Of a stretch of 60,952 bases of DNA, positions 55,089-60,952 are shown in pieces. The DNA lies in NCBI GenBank assembly GCA_938006335.1, contig CALLMF010000024.1, forward strand, positions 1 to 60,952. The letters run 5' to 3'. The notes below the pieces were generated by a model that saw nothing but the letters and a program-made list of their open reading frames with translations, was not told where the DNA came from and searched no databases. Each line of letters starts with the position of its first letter. Within the stretch, counting starts at the first letter, position 1. The stretch comes from an uncultured Granulosicoccaceae bacterium. Lineage in GTDB: Bacteria; Pseudomonadota; Gammaproteobacteria; Granulosicoccales; Granulosicoccaceae. The translations under genes were made by a program, and so were the position numbers.

Positions 55089-55936
55089 GCCGGTTTCGCG
55101 CGCGCGCGGCACAAGCGATCGAGCAGGATGGCAACGATAACGATCGCCAACCCAGCCTCAAAGCCTTTCTCGATGTTGACGGTGTTGAGTGCACGCACCA
55201 CCGGCTTGCCGAGACCATCTGCACCGACAAGTGCAGCGATGACAACCATCGACAAGGACAACATGATGCACTGGGTAAGCCCTGCCCGGATCGAGGGCAG
55301 AGCATGCGGCAACTCGATACGCCACAGGCGCTGCCACGCAGTACAGCCGAACGCGTCGCCTGCATCGATCAGACTGGCAGGTACGTTGGACACACCGAGT
55401 GCCGTGAGCCGTATCGGAGCGGCAATGGCGAAAACGATCGTGGAAATCAAACCGGGAACCACCCCGAGACCAAACAGGATCAGAGTTGGTATCAGGTAGA
55501 CAAAGGTCGGTATTGTCTGCATCAGGTCCAGCACCGGACGAATCGCCGCATTCAACCTCGGGCGGTGGGCCGCAAGAATGCCTATCGGCACGCCGACAAC
55601 CATGCAGATGACACTGGCGGCCAACACCAGAACCAGCGTCTCTATCGTGGCCTCCCACAACCCGAGGTTGACGATCAACAACAAGGACGCGGCGGCAAAC
55701 AGCGTGAAGCCGATGCGTCGCTGCAACACCCACGCTAGCGCAGTCACAGCGACCACTACGACCGGTGCCGGCACGGCCAGCAGTGCATCGGTGGCGCCTT
55801 CCACCAAGCCCTCCAGGGTGTCGGATACCAGATCAAATCCACCCTGGGCATGGGTGTTCAGAAAGTCGACGAAGTCGGCAATGGTCTCGCCGATCGGCAG
55901 GCGATACGCGGTCAACCAATCGGTCAATGCTTCCAT
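55085..55936 (-). CDS. choW: Choline/betaine ABC transporter permease
   Basis: 283 aa with a short amphipathic N-terminus and about six membrane helices. The BPD_transp_1 signature reads MQTIPTFVYLIPTLILFGLGVVPG, and ALGVSNVPASLIDAGDAFGCTAWQRLWRIELPHALPSI contains the coupling EAA-like helix. This matches the ProW/ChoW/OpuAB group, where the motif IDAGDAFG is usual. It overlaps choV by four bases and follows choX by 70. Confidence 0.93.
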   Translation of the reverse strand: MEALTDWLTAYRLPIGETIADFVDFLNTHAQGGFDLVSDTLEGLVEGATDALLAVPAPVVVVAVTALAWVLQRRIGFTLFAAASLLLIVNLGLWEATIETLVLVLAASVICMVVGVPIGILAAHRPRLNAAIRPVLDLMQTIPTFVYLIPTLILFGLGVVPGLISTIVFAIAAPIRLTALGVSNVPASLIDAGDAFGCTAWQRLWRIELPHALPSIRAGLTQCIMLSLSMVVIAALVGADGLGKPVVRALNTVNIEKGFEAGLAIVIVAILLDRLCRARAKPA

Positions 55937-56006
55937 GAGAGGGCCACTTGCATCATCCCGCCATCACATGCACGGGACGTGTCGTAAACGATGACAGCGA
56001 TCGGTG

Positions 56007-56993
56007 TCAGAGGCCGAGGCTTGCGGACACCGCATCAAGCCCTTCGGCACCGTCGACGGTCATGACTCCATCCAACCAGCTGGCAAGGACATCCGGGTTG
56101 CTGCTCAACCAGGCACGTGCTGCATCCTCAGGATCCTCACCATCATCGAGAATGGCCGCCATCACTTCGTTTTCCATGGCGAGCGAGAACTCGAGATTGG
56201 CGAGCAGCGCACCCACGTTGGGGCAGTCATTGGTAAAACCGGCGCGCACATTGGTATGCACGGTGGCACCGCCGAGATCAGGGCCAAAGTAATCGTCGCC
56301 GCCTTCGAGGTAGGTCAGCGCGAAATTTGCGTTCATCGGGTGGGGCTCCCAACCGAGGAAGATCACCGGCTCGTCGCGACGATCCGCTCGTGCCACCTGT
56401 GCCAGCATGCCCTGCTCGCTCGATTCGACCACCTCGAAGTCGGCGAGGCCAAAGGCATCGCTGTCGATCATGTCCTGAATGAGGCGATTGCCGTCATTGC
56501 CAGGCTCGATCCCGTAGATCTTTGCGTCCAGCGCACCGGCATGGGCGGCGATATCGGCGAAATCGGCGATGCCGAGAGACGCTGCGGCGGCATTCGCCGC
56601 CAGGGTGTATTTGGCGCCTTCAAGATTGGTGCGTACCGTTTCTACGGTGCCGCGGTCACGATACGGCGCAATGTCGGCCTCCATCGTTGGCATCCAGTTT
56701 CCGAGAAAAACGTCAACATCGCCGTTCTCGAGTGACGCATAAGTGACGGGGACACTGAGTGTTTCGGTATCAGCCTCATAGCCGAGGCCTTCCAGAACCA
56801 CGGACGTCAGTGCGGTCGTGGCGGTGATGTCGGTCCAGCCGACATCAGAGAAACGCACGGTAGCGCACGCTTCAGGGTCTGCTGCAGTGGCCGTTCCGGC
56901 GACGCAGAGCAGCGCCATAGAAACGGCGGGCGCCCCATCACGTAACAATTGCCATGAGACGAGCGGTCTATTCGGCGTCGGTCTTGCGTACAT
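56007..56993 (-). CDS. choX: Choline/betaine-binding periplasmic protein
   Basis: 328 aa from ATG 56993, preceded by AAAGGAGAG. A rather long signal peptide ends ...VAGTATAADPEAC. The mature protein has the type II binding fold of OpuAC/ProX/ChoX: VRFSDVGWTDITATTA, FLGNWMPTM, GIEPGNDGNRLIQDMI and FLGWEPHPMNANF, with several Trp and Tyr that could form the aromatic cage for the trimethylammonium group. It is the first gene of the choXWV operon. No betaine synthesis genes (betA/B) or betI regulator lie in the window. Confidence 0.92.
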   Translation of the reverse strand: MYARPTPNRPLVSWQLLRDGAPAVSMALLCVAGTATAADPEACATVRFSDVGWTDITATTALTSVVLEGLGYEADTETLSVPVTYASLENGDVDVFLGNWMPTMEADIAPYRDRGTVETVRTNLEGAKYTLAANAAAASLGIADFADIAAHAGALDAKIYGIEPGNDGNRLIQDMIDSDAFGLADFEVVESSEQGMLAQVARADRRDEPVIFLGWEPHPMNANFALTYLEGGDDYFGPDLGGATVHTNVRAGFTNDCPNVGALLANLEFSLAMENEVMAAILDDGEDPEDAARAWLSSNPDVLASWLDGVMTVDGAEGLDAVSASLGL

Positions 56994-57032
56994 AACTTCT
57001 CTCCTTTGGTGGTCGTTCCACTGGTGCATCGC

Positions 57033-57062
57033 AGAATAGCCTGCGCGTTGCCACGACGACAA
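57033..57062 (-). promoter_or_regulatory. Candidate promoter of choXWV
   Basis: On the minus strand TTGTCG (57057-57062), an 18-base spacer and TATTCT (57033-57038) resemble a sigma-70 promoter. A start near 57026 gives a 32-base leader carrying the AAAGGAGAG ribosome site. Confidence 0.35.
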
Positions 57063-57085
57063 ATTTCTAGCGTTACACTTCTCCG

Positions 57086-60000
57086 GTGAATACCTTGCCA
57101 CGCGTGCTCGACTTCGACGATGTGATTGAGCTCTGCGGCTCGGTTGCCACGTCCCGTGGGCAAGTATTGAAGAACGGCGGCCATGTGTCGGAACTCGACT
57201 GGATCGACGACGGCCAGGTGCTGTATGCCGCCGTCCAGGACGGCGACGGCGACGCGCTGCACCAACGCATCACCATCGCCGCCCACCGCTTTGATGGCGA
57301 GTGCTCCTGCCCGGCACGCTACAACTGCAAGCACGTGGCCGCGGCCCTCCTGCAATGGGTGGAACAACAAAAAGCGCCCGCGTCTGCCGACGATCAGGCT
57401 CTCAAGAAGGTCAATCGCTGGTTATCGCGTCTCGTGGAAACCGGACGCAAGACCAACCCGACCCTCGAGCATCACGAACTCGGCGAGCCGTTGCTGTTCT
57501 ATCAACTCGATGCCGCAGCGCTCACCCAGCACAAGAGCGGTATAACCCTGCAGATCCTGCAGAGCCGCATGCTAAAGCGCGGTGGCTACGGCAAGGAAAC
57601 CCCCTACCGCTACAACGGCCACTACCATCACCCGGACTGGGTGACCGCGAGCGACCGCGACATTCTGGAACTTGCGGTCGGCCGCCAGGCGGACTTCACC
57701 TACAAGACCCTCACCATCGACGGCGACATCGGCCACTTGCTGATGGGCAAGCTGCTGGATACCGGGCGCTGCTGGTGGGGGCCAGAAAGAGTCACTTCCC
57801 TCACACGCGGTAGCTCTCGCCAGCTGAGCTTTGACTGGTGCGAGCAAAACGACGCCAGCGAGCTCGCCCTTCAGACCCAACTCGAAGGCATCGACAGCTG
57901 GCAGTTGGTACCTGCTGATCCCCCTTGGTACGTCGCTCATGAGCTCGGCGTGGCAGGGCCGCTGGACAACACGCCACCTACCGCCGTACTGGCCCAGTTG
58001 ATCGAGGCTCCGCCGTTGCCGACGACACATGCGCAAACGGTCAGTAACTACCTTGCCTCGCGCTTGCCCGACGCACGTCTGCCCTTGCCCAAGGAGCCGG
58101 ACTTTCTGCGTATCGATGAACTCCCTCGTCCGGTATTGCTGCTGCAATCGCGCAATGACAGTGCCGACATCCGCGAGTTCTACGCCTCCATCCGCTTCCG
58201 CTACGCAGACTATCTGCTGCCCTACGATGGCAGCGACGCCGACTCCACACTCGAAGGCAAGACCTCGGACGGTCGCCCGGTTGTTCTGAAGCGCGATCTG
58301 GCCGCAGAAAACCGCCATGTGGTCGAGTTCGGCAAGCGCTTCGTTGACTTCGAACCCGCCATCAAGGCGGACGCGGAGTTCTTCTCGCGCGCCGACCGCA
58401 TTCCGCGAGCCCGCGAGGTCCAGAACATCGCCCACGCCTGGAGAAGCCTGCTGGAAATGCGTCCGGAGCTGGAATCTGCCGGATGGCGCGTGGAAGTGCG
58501 CGAACCCTTCGACTTGTCGTTCCGCTCGGTGACCACCGTTGAAGCCACGATCAGCGAGACCACGTCCAGCTGGTTCGACATGCGCGTGAAACTCTCCCAC
58601 GCCAACGAAACCTTCGATCTGCTGCCTCTGGTCATCGAGTGGCTGCAGAACGACGCACGCGACCAATCCATCCTGCTGCAGGCTGACAACGGCGAGTGGC
58701 TGGAAGTAGCACCAGAGGTATTCGCACCGGTCGCAGAAACTCTGATGGAGCTCTACGACGAACAACCCTCGCGCAGCGACCGGAAAGACGAGGACGAATC
58801 AGACGACGCGAGCATCCGCTTGCCCATGGAGCGCGTGCTCGCACTCGAAGAGATGGACTCGCGTTGGGAGCAGAGCGGCGTCAGCGTGGGCTGGCACGAT
58901 GCCGGCGATGTCTTCTCGCTGGCCGAACGCCTGCGCAACTTCGATGGTCTGGAGCGCCCGGACCTGCCCGCCACCATGAACGCCACCTGCCGCGACTATC
59001 AGCTCGACGGTGTTGCCTGGATGGGCTTTCTGGCCGAGTTCGGTTTCAATGGAATACTCGCCGACGACATGGGACTCGGCAAGACCCTGCAGACGCTTGC
59101 GCACATTCTCCATGAGCGAGAGATCGGTCGGCTTACGCGCCCGGTGCTGGTTGTCGCGCCCACCAGCCTGCTTGGCAACTGGCAACGGGAAGCGGCGCGT
59201 TTCGTCCCGACGCTCTCCACCTTCGTGTGGCACGGCACCGAGCGCCGCAGCCACACGCACCAGCTCGAAAGTACCGACATCGTGATCACGAGCTACGCGC
59301 TTGCCACTCGCGACCACACGCTGCTGGAACAACAGGACTTTGGCTTGCTGGTTCTCGACGAAGCGCAAGCCATCAAGAATCCCTCAGCCAAGGTCACACA
59401 AGCGGTCAAGGCCTTGAACGTGGGCCGTCGGCTGTGCCTGACGGGAACTCCACTGGAGAACCACCTCGGCGAGCTATGGTCGCAGTTCGATTTTCTGATG
59501 CCTGGCTTTCTCGGTAGTCGCAAGCGCTTCAATCGTTACTACAGAACACCGATAGAGACGCATGGCAGTGTGGAGCGCCAGGAACGTCTGGCCGAACTGA
59601 TCCGCCCGTTCCTGCTGCGTAGACGCAAGGAGCAAGTCGCCAAGGAGCTCCCACCAAAAACCGAGATCATTCGCGAGGTTGCGCTCGACCCGGAACAGGC
59701 ACGACTCTACGAAAGCATTCGAGTCAGCATGGAGCACCGGGTGCGCGCATTGCTGGCCGAGCGAGGCCTTGCGCGCTCGCACATCGAGATGCTCGACGCA
59801 CTGCTGAAGCTACGGCAGACCTGCTGTCACCCTGCACTCGTCAAACTCGAGAGCGCACGCAGCGTCAAGACATCCGCCAAGACCGAACTGGTGCTCGACA
59901 TGCTCGAAGAGCTGATCAGCGAAGGCAAGAAGATCCTGCTGTTCAGCCAGTTCACCGAGATGCTGGGTTTGCTGGAGCGCGAGCTCGCCAAACGCGATAT

Positions 60001-60409
60001 CCCCTGGGTGAAGCTCACCGGTCGCACGCGCAAGCGCGATGATGTGATCGATTCATTCCAGCACGGTGATGTGCCACTGTTCCTGATCAGTCTCAAGGCC
60101 GGTGGCACGGGTCTTAACCTCACCGCCGCGGACACCGTCATTCACTATGACCCCTGGTGGAATCCTGCGGTGGAAAATCAGGCCAGCGACCGCGCGCATC
60201 GTATCGGTCAGGACAAGCCGGTATTCATCTACAAGCTCGTGACCACCGACACCGTGGAAGAGAAGATCATGGCCATGCAGCAGCACAAGCAGCAGCTGGC
60301 AGATCAGACCGTCAATCGAGGCGAAGCCTCAGCCCTCCAGGGCCTGAGCTCCGAAGACGTGCTCGACCTGTTCGCGCCGAGCAACCACGACGAGCAGTCC
60401 GCAGCCTGA
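57086..60409 (+). CDS. SWIM zinc finger and SNF2-type helicase
   Basis: 1107 aa from GTG 57086. The N-terminal SWIM zinc finger (C73, C75, C81, H83 in CSCPARYNCKH) may bind DNA or protein. After a long middle domain come the Swi2/Snf2 motifs: DDMGLGKTLQ (about 658-667), VVAPTSLLGNW, VLDEAQAIKN, LTGTPLENHL, and in the second lobe ILLFSQFTEML, VKLTGRTRKRDD and SLKAGGTGLNLTAADTVIHYDPWWNPAVENQ with QASDRAHRIGQ. Bacterial RapA-like and SNF2/SWIM proteins translocate on double-stranded DNA. No methylase or defence partner is next to it, so a housekeeping role is likely. Confidence 0.93.
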   Translation: MNTLPRVLDFDDVIELCGSVATSRGQVLKNGGHVSELDWIDDGQVLYAAVQDGDGDALHQRITIAAHRFDGECSCPARYNCKHVAAALLQWVEQQKAPASADDQALKKVNRWLSRLVETGRKTNPTLEHHELGEPLLFYQLDAAALTQHKSGITLQILQSRMLKRGGYGKETPYRYNGHYHHPDWVTASDRDILELAVGRQADFTYKTLTIDGDIGHLLMGKLLDTGRCWWGPERVTSLTRGSSRQLSFDWCEQNDASELALQTQLEGIDSWQLVPADPPWYVAHELGVAGPLDNTPPTAVLAQLIEAPPLPTTHAQTVSNYLASRLPDARLPLPKEPDFLRIDELPRPVLLLQSRNDSADIREFYASIRFRYADYLLPYDGSDADSTLEGKTSDGRPVVLKRDLAAENRHVVEFGKRFVDFEPAIKADAEFFSRADRIPRAREVQNIAHAWRSLLEMRPELESAGWRVEVREPFDLSFRSVTTVEATISETTSSWFDMRVKLSHANETFDLLPLVIEWLQNDARDQSILLQADNGEWLEVAPEVFAPVAETLMELYDEQPSRSDRKDEDESDDASIRLPMERVLALEEMDSRWEQSGVSVGWHDAGDVFSLAERLRNFDGLERPDLPATMNATCRDYQLDGVAWMGFLAEFGFNGILADDMGLGKTLQTLAHILHEREIGRLTRPVLVVAPTSLLGNWQREAARFVPTLSTFVWHGTERRSHTHQLESTDIVITSYALATRDHTLLEQQDFGLLVLDEAQAIKNPSAKVTQAVKALNVGRRLCLTGTPLENHLGELWSQFDFLMPGFLGSRKRFNRYYRTPIETHGSVERQERLAELIRPFLLRRRKEQVAKELPPKTEIIREVALDPEQARLYESIRVSMEHRVRALLAERGLARSHIEMLDALLKLRQTCCHPALVKLESARSVKTSAKTELVLDMLEELISEGKKILLFSQFTEMLGLLERELAKRDIPWVKLTGRTRKRDDVIDSFQHGDVPLFLISLKAGGTGLNLTAADTVIHYDPWWNPAVENQASDRAHRIGQDKPVFIYKLVTTDTVEEKIMAMQQHKQQLADQTVNRGEASALQGLSSEDVLDLFAPSNHDEQSAA

Positions 60410-60446
60410 CGTAGCCCGGCTACCGCACCACCAAGCGACTCGACCG

Positions 60447-60952
60447 TCAGGATGGAGCGGTGCTCGCACGTGCACCCAATTGCTCCCGAATCTCCTGGTG
60501 ACGAGCGGCGGTGATCGAATAGCCACGCATGACCCACAGTGCCGCACACTTGAACAGGATGGCAGGGGCGCCGTACAGCACGGCAAGCCAGAGCAGACTT
60601 CCCGAGTCATTGGACTTACCGGCGTCGAATCCCCCAAGCTCCAGCAACGGAAACGCTATTCCTATCGCAAGCGCATACGATGCCTTGCTTGCCGTCCCCC
60701 ACAAGGCAAAGAACAAACCCGGACGCCGGTGTCCGTTCTCGAGCTCATCCCACTCGATCACATCGGCGTTCATGGCGGACGGCAGCGACAGATCAGCACC
60801 CGTGGCAAAGCCTGTCACCACGACAACGAGCCAGAACCAGTCGGCGCTGGTGGCGGTGATAAAGGGCGTGATGACAAAGAACGCGCAGGCGAGCAGGATA
60901 CCGACAACCCAGGTGCGGTGCTTGCCCCAGGACCTGGACAAGCGCACCCATA
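60447..60952 (-). CDS. MFS (GPH family) sugar/cation symporter, C-terminal part
   Basis: Partial gene running off the right edge; 166 or more residues are visible in the window. About four hydrophobic helices. The motif GADLSLPSAMNADVIEWDELENGHRRPGLFF is the glycoside-pentoside-hexuronide (MelB) family loop between helices 8 and 9, with DVIEWDE conserved. It ends after RASTAPS. GTAGC/GCTAC (60411-60423) could form a small hairpin between this gene and the convergent SNF2 gene. Substrate unknown. Confidence 0.85.
   Translation of the reverse strand, partial: WVRLSRSWGKHRTWVVGILLACAFFVITPFITATSADWFWLVVVVTGFATGADLSLPSAMNADVIEWDELENGHRRPGLFFALWGTASKASYALAIGIAFPLLELGGFDAGKSNDSGSLLWLAVLYGAPAILFKCAALWVMRGYSITAARHQEIREQLGARASTAPS

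Noticed and set aside
57572..58765. 397-codon open frame on the minus strand
   Set aside because: It is a shadow of the SNF2 helicase gene; the plus frame has all helicase motifs, while this one has no family sequence and no ribosome site.

Overview
The window reads as a chromosome segment of a free-living, probably marine gammaproteobacterium. The left end has the pilMNOPQ-aroK-aroB-damX-gltB order found in Pseudomonas and relatives. The rest carries gammaproteobacterial housekeeping neighbourhoods: glyQ-glyS-gmhB-plsC, ntrB-ntrC, and zur-znuC-znuB divergent from znuA. Lipoproteins with lipoboxes, a secretin and OmpA-type proteins show a Gram-negative envelope. I do not assign a genus.

Layout. 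1-9.4 kb: type IV pilus assembly operon (pilMNOPQ), a gap with six 14-bp tandem repeats, then aroK-aroB and a DamX-like ATPase/SPOR protein. 9.5-21.3 kb: gltB without gltD, followed by dnaG, rsmE, a WHy-domain lipoprotein, a sirtuin, a lipoprotein, tcdA, a GIY-YIG protein, an RRM RNA-binding protein, tRNA-Thr(CGT) and trmB. 21.3-29 kb: an SLC13/TrkA-C permease, the zinc uptake locus, metA, a P-loop ATPase and a YpfJ-type metalloprotease. 29-34.9 kb: tatD, then the glyQ-glyS-gmhB-plsC operon, then a phosphoesterase. 35-43.2 kb: ntrB-ntrC, a minus-strand holA-asnS-pseudopilin group, pyrD, and a eukaryote-type (GSII) glutamine synthetase. 43.2-47.2 kb is the accessory-looking part: a 270-bp palindromic element, a DHH-like protein, a SpoIIAA-like protein, and two convergent NtrC-family paralogues that both lack the sigma-54 contact loop. 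47.3-61 kb: an HDAC-type deacylase divergent from a Pat-type acyl-CoA synthetase/acetyltransferase, a hydrolase, lipoproteins, an OmpA/DUF4398 pair, a choline/betaine ABC transporter, a SWIM-SNF2 helicase and the end of an MFS symporter.

Themes. Nitrogen assimilation is spread over gltB, ntrBC and GSII. Reversible lysine acylation is represented by a sirtuin, an HDAC-family protein and a Pat-type acetyltransferase. Zinc uptake is self-contained, with a polyhistidine tail on the ATPase ZnuC instead of the usual His-rich loop in ZnuA. Base composition is moderate on the left (hand-counted lines 43-58% G+C) and higher further right (55-73% in most lines counted). The change falls inside gltB near 10.2 kb, the same gene where the conserved neighbourhood breaks. 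The least explained items are the palindromic element at 43234-43503, the degenerate enhancer-binding-protein pair at 45142-47217, and the ZnuC tail. All coordinates and motifs were read by eye, without database searches.
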